Shown: piece by piece, positions 45,176 to 55,277 of the stretch
How positions within the stretch are numbered: position 1 is the stretch's first letter
Layout: every line of letters begins with the position of its first letter
From: Alcaligenes aquatilis
GTDB lineage: Bacteria; Pseudomonadota; Gammaproteobacteria; Burkholderiales; Burkholderiaceae_B
Assembly (NCBI RefSeq): GCF_003076515.1
Contig: NZ_CP022390.1
Span: forward strand, 1,302,001-1,366,000
Length of the DNA: 64,000 nucleotides
Reading direction: 5' to 3'
The notes under the pieces: model-generated
Database searches by the model: none
What the model was told of the DNA's origin: nothing
Seen by the model: the letters and a program-made list of their open reading frames with translations, nothing else
Program-made: the position numbers and the translations under genes

Positions 45176-46849
45176 ATGCCCCAGACAATCATCAGTGCTG
45201 CCCTTCCGAAAACCAAGAACAAACTGGATAGCCAAGGCCGCAAAGTTATTTTTGCCTCCGCCCTGGGCACCATGTTCGAGTGGTACGACTTTTACCTCTA
45301 CGGCTCCATGGCCGCCATTCTGGCGCAACACTTCTTTTCCGCCGTGAACCCGACGGCCGGCTTCATCTTCGCCTTACTGGCCTTTGCCGCCGGTTTTGCA
45401 GTGCGCCCTTTTGGCGCCCTGCTCTTTGGTCGAATCGGCGACCGTGTGGGCCGTAAGTACACCTTTCTGATCACCATCTTGCTCATGGGTCTGTCCACCT
45501 TTCTGGTGGGTGTGCTGCCCAGCTATGAGGCCATCGGAATTGCCGCCCCCATCATGCTGATCGTTCTGCGCCTGTTGCAGGGACTGGCCATGGGCGGCGA
45601 ATATGGCGGTGCCGCCACCTATGTGGCTGAATACGCACCCCAGCACCGACGCGGCTTTTACACTAGCTGGATTCAGACCACCGCGTCAGTCGGTTTGCTG
45701 CTGTCCCTGCTGGTCATCATGGGCATACGCAGCCTGGTCGGCGAAGACGCCTTTGTCGTGTGGGGCTGGCGCATTCCATTTCTGATTTCCGTTCTGTTGC
45801 TGGCCATCTCCGTGTGGATACGGATGAATCTAAAAGAGTCCCCGGCCTTTCAGCACATCAAGGAAGAAGGCACGCTCTCGACCTCGCCTATTACCGAGTC
45901 TTTTGGCCGTTGGGCGAATCTGCGTATTGCCTTGCTGGCCTTGTTTGGGCTGACCGCAGGCCAAGGCGTGGTGTGGTACACGGGGCAGTTTTACGCCTTG
46001 TTTTTCATCACCCACATGCTGGGTTTGCACCCCACCCTGGCGCAAACCTTGATGGTGATTTCTCTGTTACTGGCCACTCCGCTGTTTATCTTTTTTGGCT
46101 GGCTCTCAGATCAAATCGGGCGCAAACCCATCATCCTGACGGGCTGCTTGCTCGCTGCCCTGACCTATTACCCGGCCTTCCAGGGCCTGGCCTATTTTGC
46201 CAATCCCGCTTTGGTCCAGGCGCAACGCAACGCCCCCGTGACTGTCATCACCGACCCGGCCAGTTGTTCTTTCCAATTCAATCCGGTGGGCAGCCATACC
46301 TTCACCAGCTCTTGCGATATCGTGAAGTCCTATATGGCCAGCCACGCTGTCAGCTACAACAACGTCACAGGCTCACCCGGCCAGGTGGCCCAGGTGCGTA
46401 TTGGCGACCATGTTATTGACGGCTTTGAAGGCGGGGATCTGAGCCGAGCCGATTTTGCTCGCCACTCGCAAGAACTAAAAAATGAACTGACCCAGACCAT
46501 GCGCCAGTATGGCTACCCGAACGGTGCTGATCCGGCCCAGACCAATAAAGTCATGCTGGTGCTCCTGCTGACGTACCTGGTGGGTTTGGTCACGGCGGTC
46601 TATGGCCCTATCGCGGCCATGCTGGTGGAAATGTTCCCGATTCGCATCCGCTACACGTCCATGAGCCTGCCCTATCACATCGGCAACGGCTGGTTCGGGG
46701 GATTTTTACCCACCCTGTCCTTTGCCATCATTGCCGTCACCGGCAATATATATGATGGTTTGTGGTATCCGATCTTGATCTGTCTGGTCACCGTTGCAAT
46801 TGGCGCTCCCTTTGTGCGGGAAACCCGCCACAACGACATCAATCGTTAG
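45176..46849 (+). CDS. MHS-type MFS transporter with a long inserted loop
   Basis: 557 residues from the ATG after GGAGAG (the frame opens at 45119 inside the kinase gene). Metabolite:H+ symporter signatures: [50 protein letters not shown] and GWRIPFLIS. Between helices in the C-terminal half lies an unusual hydrophilic insertion of about 120 residues (from about [13 protein letters not shown] to [10 protein letters not shown]), with two cysteines. It is 4 bp after the kinase gene, so probably the target and cotranscript of that system; a mono- or dicarboxylate is the likely substrate. Confidence 0.9.
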   Translation: MPQTIISAALPKTKNKLDSQGRKVIFASALGTMFEWYDFYLYGSMAAILAQHFFSAVNPTAGFIFALLAFAAGFAVRPFGALLFGRIGDRVGRKYTFLITILLMGLSTFLVGVLPSYEAIGIAAPIMLIVLRLLQGLAMGGEYGGAATYVAEYAPQHRRGFYTSWIQTTASVGLLLSLLVIMGIRSLVGEDAFVVWGWRIPFLISVLLLAISVWIRMNLKESPAFQHIKEEGTLSTSPITESFGRWANLRIALLALFGLTAGQGVVWYTGQFYALFFITHMLGLHPTLAQTLMVISLLLATPLFIFFGWLSDQIGRKPIILTGCLLAALTYYPAFQGLAYFANPALVQAQRNAPVTVITDPASCSFQFNPVGSHTFTSSCDIVKSYMASHAVSYNNVTGSPGQVAQVRIGDHVIDGFEGGDLSRADFARHSQELKNELTQTMRQYGYPNGADPAQTNKVMLVLLLTYLVGLVTAVYGPIAAMLVEMFPIRIRYTSMSLPYHIGNGWFGGFLPTLSFAIIAVTGNIYDGLWYPILICLVTVAIGAPFVRETRHNDINR

Positions 46850-47016
46850 CAACGCCTTGCATCCGAACGCTTTTCGCCTGCCATTGCGCGCCCCCTCTCA
46901 GGCAAATGCAAGGGTCCGTAAATGGCCGGGCGACACAAGAAGATCTGCGCGTACAATCGAACATTGCCTCGGGCATGGTGCCCGCTTCCTTTATCTGTTT
47001 AATTATCTTCGTATCC

Positions 47017-47913
47017 ATGTGGTTTAAGAATCTACGCATCTATCGTCTCTCCCCCGACTGGGTATGTTCCGCCCAAGAGCTGGAAGAAGCTCTGTCCAAA
47101 CACAGCTTCACCCCTGGCTCCAGCCAGGAGCCGTTGAGCCTGGGCTGGGTCAGCCCCCGCGAGAACAATGCCCTGGTACATGAAGTCAACGGCCAGTACC
47201 TGATCGCTTTGCGTGCCGAAAAGAAGCTGCTGCCCACCACCGTGATCAATCAAGTCGCTCGTGAAAAGGCTCGTGATATCGAAGAGCAACAAGGCTACAA
47301 ACCCGGCCGAAAGCAAATGAAGGAAATCAAGGAACAAGTCATTGTGGACTTGATGCCTCGCGCCTTCGCCGTCTCACGCGACACCCGTGTGTGGATCGAC
47401 ACCCGCAACCACTGGCTGGCTATCGATGCCGCTGCCACCGCCAAGAGCGACGAAGTGCTGGGCCTGCTGGCCAAGAGCATAGAGCCCTTCCCCGTGCAGC
47501 CCCTGTACACCGAGCAATCGCCCGCTGCAGCCATGACCTCCTGGCTGGTGGATGAAGAGCAACTGGCCAACTTCACCGTGGACCAGGACACCGAGTTGCG
47601 CTCTACTGGCGACAGCGGTGCTGCCGTGCGCTACGTCAAGCAAAGCGCGGATATAGCCGAAGTCCGCAAGCACGTGGAGGCTGGCAAGCAGTGCACCCGT
47701 TTGGCCATGACCTGGGCGGATCGCATCAGCTTTGTGCTGACCGACGCGCTGGACGTCAAACGCGTGGCCCCGCTGGATATCCTGACTGAAAAACAAGACG
47801 TGACGGCCGTCAACGATGACGAAATTTTTGATGCCGACATGACCTTGATGACCTCCGAGCTGGCCAAGATGATCAGCGATCTGGTCGAAGTGCTGGGCGG
47901 CGAACGCAAGTAA
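47017..47913 (+). CDS. rdgC: Recombination-associated protein RdgC
   Basis: 298 residues. RdgC forms a ring around DNA and restrains RecA. It starts [15 protein letters not shown] and contains [41 protein letters not shown] and [15 protein letters not shown], all diagnostic. The frame opens upstream inside the transporter gene; the chosen ATG is the conserved start. Single gene, about 170 bp after the transporter; convergent with the AraC-type gene. Confidence 0.95.
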   Translation: MWFKNLRIYRLSPDWVCSAQELEEALSKHSFTPGSSQEPLSLGWVSPRENNALVHEVNGQYLIALRAEKKLLPTTVINQVAREKARDIEEQQGYKPGRKQMKEIKEQVIVDLMPRAFAVSRDTRVWIDTRNHWLAIDAAATAKSDEVLGLLAKSIEPFPVQPLYTEQSPAAAMTSWLVDEEQLANFTVDQDTELRSTGDSGAAVRYVKQSADIAEVRKHVEAGKQCTRLAMTWADRISFVLTDALDVKRVAPLDILTEKQDVTAVNDDEIFDADMTLMTSELAKMISDLVEVLGGERK

Positions 47914-47945
47914 AGCCCGTCCACATAGCCTAGCTGAACCGCCCT

Positions 47946-48998
47946 TCAGGTCAGTTCCTGTTGGGCGGCGCGATACACACCAGGCGTCATTCCCGTCCAA
48001 TGGCGAAAGGCCCGGTGAAAGGTCGCTGGCGAACTGAACTTCAATGCATAAGCAATTTCAGCCAGCGACATATCTTTGCGCAGCAATTTGAAAATTGCCA
48101 AGTCTCGGCGCAATTCATCCTTGATCCCCTGAAACGACAGGCCTTCTTCTTGCAGCCTGCGGATCAAGGTGCGTGCGGACATATGCAGTTTTCCCGACAC
48201 ATCCTCTAGGGTATGACCCAAGTCGGCATGCAGAATTTCCCGTACCTTCAGGCGTAAGGCGTGTTCGCGATAGGAGGTAAAAATCCAGTCACGCGGGGCG
48301 CGTTCCAAAAAGGCCCGTGCCTCGACCTGCGTTCGTTGCGGGCGCACCTGCCCCAACTCCACCTGAAACAAAATATGCGAACAGGGCACATCAAAACAGA
48401 CTGAAGCGGGAAACAATACAGAATAGTCCGCCGCAAAGGCTGGTCGAGCAAATGCAAACGCAACCTGTTGCACCGGCACTTCACGTCCCACCAGCCAGGA
48501 GACAATGCCGTGCGTGAATTTCAACATGAGCGCATGACCGAAGCGATGTACAACGGCCGTGGAATAACGCGGCACCAATTCGATGCCTAACTCCTTGTCA
48601 GTGCGGATCAGGTTCAAGCTGAAATCGTCCAGCAGCAGATTCCAAAACTGGGTAAAACGATACAAGGCCACATTGATGGAAGGCGCATCTCGCACGGTGC
48701 GCACAATGTACTTCAAGGCCCCTGAACGAATCGGACGTGTCCAAAAACCCATCATTTCATCACCTGTTTTCTTGGCGCTTTCCTGATACAAGCGCACTAA
48801 CTGATCCCGCGTCAGCCGGGCACCGGGCCGATCAATAAAGCCCTTCACAATGCCCGCCTGCTTCAAGCACTGATCCAGAACCTCTTCCGAATAACTGGTG
48901 CGCAGGCTGTGAAACCAGTCTTGCACCAGATCCAGCGCTACCGTGGCAGTACGTGCGGCATCGACAGGCACGGGAAGCGCGCCGGGTGCACCATTCAT
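47946..48998 (-). CDS. AraC-family transcriptional regulator (arabinose-binding-like N-terminus)
   Basis: 350 residues. Residues about 40-230 form the PF12625-type sensor domain (FIDRPGARLTRDQLVRLYQ; DEMMGFWTRPIRSGALKYI), followed by the AraC HTH pair: VSGKLHMSARTLIRRLQEEG and SLAEIAYALKFSSPATFHRAF. GGGGA lies 8 nt before the ATG at 48998. It is divergent (113 bp) from the ligase-crotonase operon and is its probable activator; related regulators (OruR, ArgR-like) respond to small carboxylic or amino acids. Confidence 0.9.
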   Translation of the reverse strand: MNGAPGALPVPVDAARTATVALDLVQDWFHSLRTSYSEEVLDQCLKQAGIVKGFIDRPGARLTRDQLVRLYQESAKKTGDEMMGFWTRPIRSGALKYIVRTVRDAPSINVALYRFTQFWNLLLDDFSLNLIRTDKELGIELVPRYSTAVVHRFGHALMLKFTHGIVSWLVGREVPVQQVAFAFARPAFAADYSVLFPASVCFDVPCSHILFQVELGQVRPQRTQVEARAFLERAPRDWIFTSYREHALRLKVREILHADLGHTLEDVSGKLHMSARTLIRRLQEEGLSFQGIKDELRRDLAIFKLLRKDMSLAEIAYALKFSSPATFHRAFRHWTGMTPGVYRAAQQELT

Positions 48999-49111
48999 TT
49001 TGTCATCCCCTCTAAGATTGTCACTTTTTGCATACTCGGCGTCAGTATTCGCTATTGGGTAAGGCACTAAACCATCCTATGCTGACACACATAATACAAG
49101 GAGACATCACC

Positions 49112-50719
49112 ATGTTAGGCACTGGAAATATGATGCACATGCCCTTGCTCATCAGTTCAATTCTCACCCACGCCCTAGAGAATAACCCTGAGCAGGAAAT
49201 TGTTACCGCTTTGGATAATGGCGAGCTACATCGCTACCGCTATCTTGAATTTGCCCACCGAGTTCAGGATCTAGCCCTGGGACTGCACCGTGCAGGTCTG
49301 CAGCCCGGCGAGCGCGTGGCGACTTTGGCATGGAATACCTACCGCCACCTGGAAATTTACTACGCCACCTCGGGCATCGGTCTGATCTGTCACACCGTCA
49401 ATCCCCGTCTGACGTACGAGCAAATTGCCTTCATCATCAATGATGCCCAAGACACGGTGATGTTCTACGACGAACATTTCGAAGAAATGGTCAACTATCT
49501 GCGCGGCCAATGCCCCACCGTCACGCAGTGGGTGCGCATGGGCAGCCAGGCCCACGGCCCGTTGGCTGACGAATACGAAAGCTGGCTGGGCAATGACACC
49601 ACCGGCTTTACATGGCCCGTGTTTGACGAGAACACAGCCAGCGGCCTGTGCTACACCTCCGGGACCACGGGCGAGCCCAAAGGCGTGCTGTATACCCACC
49701 GCTCCACGCTCTTGCATGCCTACGCCTCATCCCACCCCAATGCCCTGAGCATTGCCAGCAGCGATACCATCATGCCTTTGGTGCCCATGTTTCATGTCAA
49801 CGCCTGGGGCCTGCCGTATTCAGGCTTGCTGTCCGGCGCCAAGCTGGTGCTTCCCGGTGCGAACCTGCAAGGCGAACGTATTTATTCCTTATGTGAACAG
49901 GCGGGTGTCACTCTGTCTGCGGGTGTACCCACCATCTGGAAAACCGTGCTGGACTACGCCAAAGCGACTGACAAACCGTTCAGCACCTTGAGCCGCATTC
50001 TGATTGGCGGCTCGGCTTGTCCCCCCAATATGATTGCCACCTGGGCCAGCTACGGCATTACCGTTCGCCACGCCTGGGGGATGACGGAAACCTCGCCGCT
50101 GGGCACGGTATGCCAATTGCTCCCCAAGCACAGCAATCTGCCCGAAGCGCAGAAACAACACGTGCTGGCCTCGCAAGGCCGAGCCCTGTTCGGCGTGCGC
50201 CTGAAAACCGTCGACGACCAAGGCAATACCTTGCCACGCGATGGCAAGAGCAGCGGCCACCTGCTGATCCAGGGCAACTGGATCATGGACCGCTATTACG
50301 GCAAACCTGATCTGGCCAGTGAAAACGGCTGGTTTCGCACCGGTGACGTAGGCGCCATCGACGCCGATGGCTACGTCTACATTACCGACCGCAGTAAAGA
50401 TGTGATCAAGTCCGGTGGCGAATGGATTTCCTCGATCGAGATCGAGAACATCGCCATGGAGGAACCTTTGGTCGAGCTGGCAGCCTGCATCGCCCAAGCG
50501 GACGACAAGTGGGGGGAACGCCCTGTGCTGTTCGTGGTGCCACGCGAAGGGGCTGATCTGGACGAGACCCAGATGCTGCGACGCTATCAGGATCGTGTCA
50601 CCCGCTGGTCGGTACCCGACAAAGTAATTTTCATCGACCAGATGCCCATGACGGCAACTGGCAAGATCCAAAAAATGGCGCTGCGAAAAATGCTGGCCGA
50701 TCAAACCAATCCCAGCTGA
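49112..50719 (+). CDS. Acyl-CoA ligase (AlkK/DmdB-like)
   Basis: 535 residues, AMP-forming acyl-CoA synthetase. P-loop CYTSGTTGEPKGVLYTHRS, A5 motif GMTETSPLG, A7/A8 WFRTGDVGAIDADGYVYITD and RSKDVIKSGGEWISSIEIEN, catalytic Lys near TATGKIQKM. The N-terminus (PLLISSILTHALENNPEQEIV; RVATLAWNTYRHLEIYYATSG) resembles medium-chain AlkK and the 3-methylmercaptopropionate ligase DmdB. CAAGGAGACATCACC precedes the ATG. First gene of a five-gene operon. Confidence 0.88.
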   Translation: MLGTGNMMHMPLLISSILTHALENNPEQEIVTALDNGELHRYRYLEFAHRVQDLALGLHRAGLQPGERVATLAWNTYRHLEIYYATSGIGLICHTVNPRLTYEQIAFIINDAQDTVMFYDEHFEEMVNYLRGQCPTVTQWVRMGSQAHGPLADEYESWLGNDTTGFTWPVFDENTASGLCYTSGTTGEPKGVLYTHRSTLLHAYASSHPNALSIASSDTIMPLVPMFHVNAWGLPYSGLLSGAKLVLPGANLQGERIYSLCEQAGVTLSAGVPTIWKTVLDYAKATDKPFSTLSRILIGGSACPPNMIATWASYGITVRHAWGMTETSPLGTVCQLLPKHSNLPEAQKQHVLASQGRALFGVRLKTVDDQGNTLPRDGKSSGHLLIQGNWIMDRYYGKPDLASENGWFRTGDVGAIDADGYVYITDRSKDVIKSGGEWISSIEIENIAMEEPLVELAACIAQADDKWGERPVLFVVPREGADLDETQMLRRYQDRVTRWSVPDKVIFIDQMPMTATGKIQKMALRKMLADQTNPS

Positions 50720-50763
50720 CTTGCACTGCCGCCCTCGCGATTACGTAACACAAGGAGTTTTTT

Positions 50764-51558
50764 ATGGCCGCCCCTTTCCTGCTGACCACCGAGTTGGACA
50801 ACATCGGAATTGTCACGCTGAACAAGGCGCACAAGCGCAACGCCCTGGATGAAGATGCCATTGCTGAAATTGATGCGTACTTCTCCAATATTCCCGAGCA
50901 CATCCGGGTCATTCTGATGAAGGCAGAAGGCGACCATTTCTGCGCGGGCCTGGACCTGAAAGAACACCACGACAAAGAACGCGGCGCGGTGGATTTTCTG
51001 CGCGTTTGCCAAAGCTGGCACCGTGCGTTCGACAAGATCGAACATGGTGGCATCCCCGTCATCGCCTGCTTGCAGGGCGCCGTCGTGGGCGGTGGTCTGG
51101 AACTGGCCAGTGCGGCGCACATTCGTGTCGCAGACAGCAGCACCTTTTTTGCCCTGCCTGAAGGCACACGCGGCATCTTTACCGGTGGTGGCGCTACCGT
51201 GCGTACCGCCAAAATCATCTCGCCCAACCGCATGATCGAACTGATGCTGACAGGCCGCGTACTTGATGCCGTGGAGGGAGAACGATTGGGCTTGGCGCAT
51301 TACGTATGCAATAACGAGGCCAACCCTAAAACTGCTTATGAGCTGAGCCTGGAACTGGCCCAGCGCATTGCAGGCAATGCCATCTTGTCGAACTACGCCA
51401 TTGTCAGCTCGATCAGCCGCATTGCCGATATGTCTGCCACCGATGGCCTCTTTGCCGAGGGCTTGATGGCGGCCGTAGTACAAACCGGGCGAGATGTGCA
51501 GGACCGCTTGGGGGAGTTTGTTAATAAGAAAGCTCATAAAGTGAAGCCGACCAAATAA
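50764..51558 (+). CDS. Crotonase/enoyl-CoA hydratase family protein (DmdD-like)
   Basis: 264 residues. Oxyanion-hole motif DHFCAGLDLKEH (about 58-68) and GAVVGGGLELASAAHI; the catalytic pair would be Glu113 and Glu133 (GLEL, LPEGTRG), 20 residues apart as in true hydratases. From GTRGIFTGGGATVR to the C-terminal AHKVKPTK the sequence resembles, from memory, methylthioacryloyl-CoA hydratase DmdD. Acts on the acyl-CoA formed by the preceding ligase. AAGGAG precedes the ATG; 44 bp after the ligase gene. Confidence 0.88.
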   Translation: MAAPFLLTTELDNIGIVTLNKAHKRNALDEDAIAEIDAYFSNIPEHIRVILMKAEGDHFCAGLDLKEHHDKERGAVDFLRVCQSWHRAFDKIEHGGIPVIACLQGAVVGGGLELASAAHIRVADSSTFFALPEGTRGIFTGGGATVRTAKIISPNRMIELMLTGRVLDAVEGERLGLAHYVCNNEANPKTAYELSLELAQRIAGNAILSNYAIVSSISRIADMSATDGLFAEGLMAAVVQTGRDVQDRLGEFVNKKAHKVKPTK

Positions 51559-51609
51559 CATCGGCCAGGCGAACATGGGCAGTAATCACAACAATACGGA
51601 GACAAAACC

Positions 51610-51927
51610 ATGCTGTCGCATCAAGAGTTAAGCCGGAAACTAGCCGGACTACAGGAATATGAGCAACTCAAGTCGCAGCGGCGGCGTCTGGCATTTGCCT
51701 GCGCCGGCCTCTGCCTGGGGCTGACGGGCCTGCTCATCGTAACGGCCATTTTTTGGCCCGGCGTTCTAACCCATGAGCTGGGCAGTGGAGGAGCTGTCAA
51801 CAGTGGCATGGTGTACGGAATAGGACTGATTTTTGTGTCCTGGTTATTAACCGGCGTGTATATCCATATCGCCAACACCCGCTTTGACCCGCTGTGCGAG
51901 CGAGTACTGGCAAAGGTACGCCCATGA
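51610..51927 (+). CDS. DUF485 small membrane protein, symporter partner
   Basis: 105 residues, two helices (LAFACAGLCLGLTGLLIVTAI and YGIGLIFVSWLLTGVYIHIA) and the family's FDPLCERVLAKV tail. DUF485 proteins (YjcH type) pair with sodium:solute symporters such as ActP. Its TGA overlaps the symporter ATG (ATGA, 51924-51927), indicating coupled translation. Confidence 0.88.
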   Translation: MLSHQELSRKLAGLQEYEQLKSQRRRLAFACAGLCLGLTGLLIVTAIFWPGVLTHELGSGGAVNSGMVYGIGLIFVSWLLTGVYIHIANTRFDPLCERVLAKVRP

Positions 51928-53492
51928 ATACACAAGCCATTCTGATCTTTGCGGCTTTTGTCCTGGTTACCCTGGGCATTACCTACTGGGCCTCGTCGCG
52001 CACACGTTCCAGCTCGGACTTTTACACGGCAGGAGGCGGCATTACCGGCACGCAAAATGGCCTGGCCATTGTGGGCGACTACATGTCCGCTGCAACCTTG
52101 CTGGGCATTTCGTCCCTGGCTTTTACCAACGGCTTTGACTCGCTGCTGTATGCGGTTTGCGCCTTCATGGGCTGGCCGATCATCATGTTTCTGATTGCCG
52201 AGCGCCTGCGCAACCTGGGCCGCTACACCTTGAGCGACATCGTCTCATACCGGCTGGATGAACGCAGCACGCGCATCTTTACTGCGATCAGCTCGCTGAC
52301 GGTGGTGCTGTTTTACCTGATCGTGCAAATGGTCGGCGCAGGGCAACTGGTGCAACTGCTGTTTGGCATCGACTACACCTATGCCGTGGTGGCCGTGGGC
52401 TTGCTCATGATGGTGTACGTCGTGGTGGGCGGCATGGTGGCAACCACCTGGGTACAGATCATCAAGGCGATTTTGATGATGGGTAATGGCTTTTTGATGG
52501 CTGCCCTGGCCATGTGGTATTTCAACTTTGACTTTTCTGCCATGGTCAGCGCTGCTGCCGATCATCATCAGGCAGGCCAAGCCATGAAGGGCCCCTGGAA
52601 GCTGATGGCCGATCCGTTCTCGGGTCTGTCCCTGGCCGTTTCCCTGGTGTTTGGCATTGCAGGTCTGCCCCACATCATGATGCGTTTTTTCACCGTACCT
52701 GATGCACGCGCAGCCCGTAAATCGGTATTCGTGGCAACCGGGCTGATGGGCGTGTTCTTTGTGGTGATCTGCTTTCTGGGTCTGGCTGCCATGGCCATCT
52801 TGCCCAACCACCCCGAGTTCTATGTGGATGGCAAGGTTGGGGGCATGGTGTTGGGCGGCTCGAACATGCCTATCATGCACCTGGCAACGGCCTTGGGCGG
52901 CAATCTGCTGTTTGGTTTGCTGGCCGCCGTGTCCTTTGCCACGATTCTGGCCGTGGTCAGTGGCCTGACCTTGGCAGGAGCATCAGCGGTCGCTCACGAT
53001 CTGTACGCCAAAGTCATCCGCCGTGACGACGTCACGCCATCGCAAGCCATGCGCGTCAACCGCCTGGCATCAATCGGTATTGGGTTCGTCGCCATTTTTC
53101 TGGGCCTGTTGTTCCGTGGCCAAAACGTGGCTTTCCTGGTTGCCCTGGCCTTCAGTATTGCCGCCTCGGCTAACTTCCCGGTCTTGCTGATGTCCATGTA
53201 CTGGCGCGGTGTCACCACCCGAGGCGTTATCTATGGCGGTTTGAGCGGCCTGCTCGTGGCGCTGGGCCTGGTGATTCTGTCTCCAGCCGTGTGGGTACGC
53301 ATTCTGGGCTTTTCCGAGGCAGTATTCCCGTATGACTTCCCCACCCTGATTTCCATGCCTTTGGCATTTTTCATGATCTACTTTGTATCAAAACTGGACA
53401 ACAGCCGTCGCGCCAGCCAAGACCGTGATGGGTTTGACGCCCAGCAAGTCCGCGCTGAAACCGCAGTTGGTATTGCCGCTGTGTCTCACTAG
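51924..53492 (+). CDS. Sodium:solute symporter (ActP-like)
   Basis: 522 residues, about 13 helices, SSS family. Visible: SSSDFYTAGGGITGTQNGLA, IVGDYMSAATLLGISSLAF (sodium site region), LRNLGRYTLSDIVSYRLDER and ARAARKSVFVATGLMG. ActP-type members import acetate and similar short monocarboxylates. Here the neighbouring ligase, crotonase and dehydrogenase suggest it brings in the acid that the operon degrades. Frame extension to 51894 lies within the DUF485 gene. Confidence 0.9.
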   Translation: MNTQAILIFAAFVLVTLGITYWASSRTRSSSDFYTAGGGITGTQNGLAIVGDYMSAATLLGISSLAFTNGFDSLLYAVCAFMGWPIIMFLIAERLRNLGRYTLSDIVSYRLDERSTRIFTAISSLTVVLFYLIVQMVGAGQLVQLLFGIDYTYAVVAVGLLMMVYVVVGGMVATTWVQIIKAILMMGNGFLMAALAMWYFNFDFSAMVSAAADHHQAGQAMKGPWKLMADPFSGLSLAVSLVFGIAGLPHIMMRFFTVPDARAARKSVFVATGLMGVFFVVICFLGLAAMAILPNHPEFYVDGKVGGMVLGGSNMPIMHLATALGGNLLFGLLAAVSFATILAVVSGLTLAGASAVAHDLYAKVIRRDDVTPSQAMRVNRLASIGIGFVAIFLGLLFRGQNVAFLVALAFSIAASANFPVLLMSMYWRGVTTRGVIYGGLSGLLVALGLVILSPAVWVRILGFSEAVFPYDFPTLISMPLAFFMIYFVSKLDNSRRASQDRDGFDAQQVRAETAVGIAAVSH

Positions 53493-53571
53493 GTACCTGG
53501 TACGCTGGCGGTAGCCCAGCCCAATCAGGTTACCGCCCCTTGTTTTAATTCATCCCAGCAGGAGCATCACC

Positions 53572-55092
53572 ATGACAGAGTTAAACACCCCCGAAATTGC
53601 TCACTACATCGGAGGTGGCCAGCAGGCTGGCGCCGGTACCCGTACTCAACCGGTATACAACCCGGCCACCGGCCAGGTTAGCGCCAAAGTCAGACTGGGT
53701 AGCCAGCAAGATATTGACGCTGCGGTGGCCAGTGCCCAGGCCGCTTTCCCCGCCTGGGCCGACACCCCACCACTTCGCCGCGCCCGTGTCCTGTTCAATT
53801 TTTTGGCCTTGCTCAACGAGAACAAGGAAAAGCTGGCCGCCATGATTACGGCCGAGCATGGCAAGGTTCTGTCCGATGCAATGGGCGAAGTCACTCGCGG
53901 CATTGAAATTGTGGAGTTTGCTTGCGGCATTCCTCAACTGCTCAAAGGCGATTTCACCGAACAGGTCAGCACCAATATCGACAACTGGACCATGCGCCAG
54001 CCCCTGGGGGTGGTCGCGGGTATCACCCCTTTCAACTTTCCGGTCATGGTGCCCATGTGGATGTTCCCTGTAGCGATTGCTGCGGGCAACACCTTTGTGC
54101 TCAAACCCAGCCCTATCGACCCCAGCCCCAGCCTGTTTATTGCCGAGCTGCTGAAGCAGGCTGGCCTGCCCGATGGTGTGTTCAACGTGGTGCAAGGCGA
54201 TAAAGACGCGGTTGAGGCCTTGGTCAATCATCAGGACGTGCAAGCCGTATCCTTTGTGGGCTCCACCCCGATTGCCAACCGTATTTATGAAATGGGCGCC
54301 ATTGGCGGCAAGCGCGTCCAGGCACTGGGTGGCGCCAAGAACCACCTGGTCGTCATGCCTGACGCCGACATCGACCTGACCGTGGACGCCCTGATCGGTG
54401 CCGCCTACGGTTCGGCAGGCGAGCGTTGCATGGCCATCTCGGTAGCCGTGCTGGTGGGTGACTCTGCCGAGCGCATCTTGCCAGCGCTGGAAGAACGCAC
54501 TCGCAGCCTGAAGATTCTGAACGGCACCAACGCCGCCGCCGAAATGGGCCCCATCGTGACTGCGCAAGCACGCGAGCGCATCAGTGGCTGCATCGACAAA
54601 GGTGTACAAGAAGGCGCCAAACTGCTGGTAGACGGTCGTAACTTTGACGGTGCCAAAGCCGGTGAAGGTTGCAAGGACGGCTTCTGGATGGGCGGTACCC
54701 TGTTCGATCACGTCACCCCCGACATGAGCGTCTATCAGGATGAAATCTTTGGCCCTGTTCTGTGCTGCGTACGTGTACCGGATCTAGCCAGTGCCATTGA
54801 ACTGATCAACAAGCACCAGTTCGGCAACGGTGTCGCTTGCTTTACCAGTGACGGGAACGTGGCCCGTGAATTTGGCCGCCGCATCCACGTGGGTATGGTC
54901 GGTATCAACGTCCCTATTCCTGTCCCTATGGCCTGGCACGGTTTTGGTGGCTGGAAAAAGAGCCTGTTTGGCGACATGCACGCCTACGGTGAAGAAGGCG
55001 TGCGCTTTTACACACGCCAGAAATCCATCATGCAACGCTGGCCTGAGAGCATCTCCAAGGGTGCGGAATTTGCCATGCCTACATCCAAATAA
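53572..55092 (+). CDS. mmsA: CoA-acylating (methyl)malonate-semialdehyde dehydrogenase
   Basis: 506 residues. Converts methylmalonate- or malonate-semialdehyde to propionyl- or acetyl-CoA with NAD+ and CoA. MmsA features: [60 protein letters not shown] and the active-site region [18 protein letters not shown]. CoA-dependent members share this GERCM context. It closes the operon 79 bp after the symporter; strong terminator follows. Confidence 0.94.
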   Translation: MTELNTPEIAHYIGGGQQAGAGTRTQPVYNPATGQVSAKVRLGSQQDIDAAVASAQAAFPAWADTPPLRRARVLFNFLALLNENKEKLAAMITAEHGKVLSDAMGEVTRGIEIVEFACGIPQLLKGDFTEQVSTNIDNWTMRQPLGVVAGITPFNFPVMVPMWMFPVAIAAGNTFVLKPSPIDPSPSLFIAELLKQAGLPDGVFNVVQGDKDAVEALVNHQDVQAVSFVGSTPIANRIYEMGAIGGKRVQALGGAKNHLVVMPDADIDLTVDALIGAAYGSAGERCMAISVAVLVGDSAERILPALEERTRSLKILNGTNAAAEMGPIVTAQARERISGCIDKGVQEGAKLLVDGRNFDGAKAGEGCKDGFWMGGTLFDHVTPDMSVYQDEIFGPVLCCVRVPDLASAIELINKHQFGNGVACFTSDGNVAREFGRRIHVGMVGINVPIPVPMAWHGFGGWKKSLFGDMHAYGEEGVRFYTRQKSIMQRWPESISKGAEFAMPTSK

Positions 55093-55202
55093 ACATGGAT
55101 TTTCTGGGCTGAATTTTCGCCTGCAAGCGCCGATTCAGCGTGGCATGTCACCGCTATCAATCTGCTAACCCAGCCGATTTTAAAAGCGCTGTGATAAAAG
55201 AC

Positions 55203-55240
55203 AAAAAACCGGGGCTCTGAATCAGAGCCCCGGTTTTTTT
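55203..55240 (+). terminator. Rho-independent terminator after mmsA
   Basis: AAAAAACCGGGGCTCTGA and TCAGAGCCCCGGTTTTTT are nearly perfect inverted arms around one base, followed by a further T. Placed about 110 bp after the mmsA stop and 38 bp before the stop of the convergent ATCase gene; its symmetric A and T tracts would let it end both transcripts. Confidence 0.92.
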
Positions 55241-55277
55241 AATGCTGGCGCGTGATTAGCGCTAGCACCTGCCCAAT

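Noticed and set aside
47939..47968. CCGCCC...GGGCGG hairpin between rdgC and the AraC-type gene
   Set aside because: Only 6 bp, 18-nt loop and no T-run; too weak to call a terminator.
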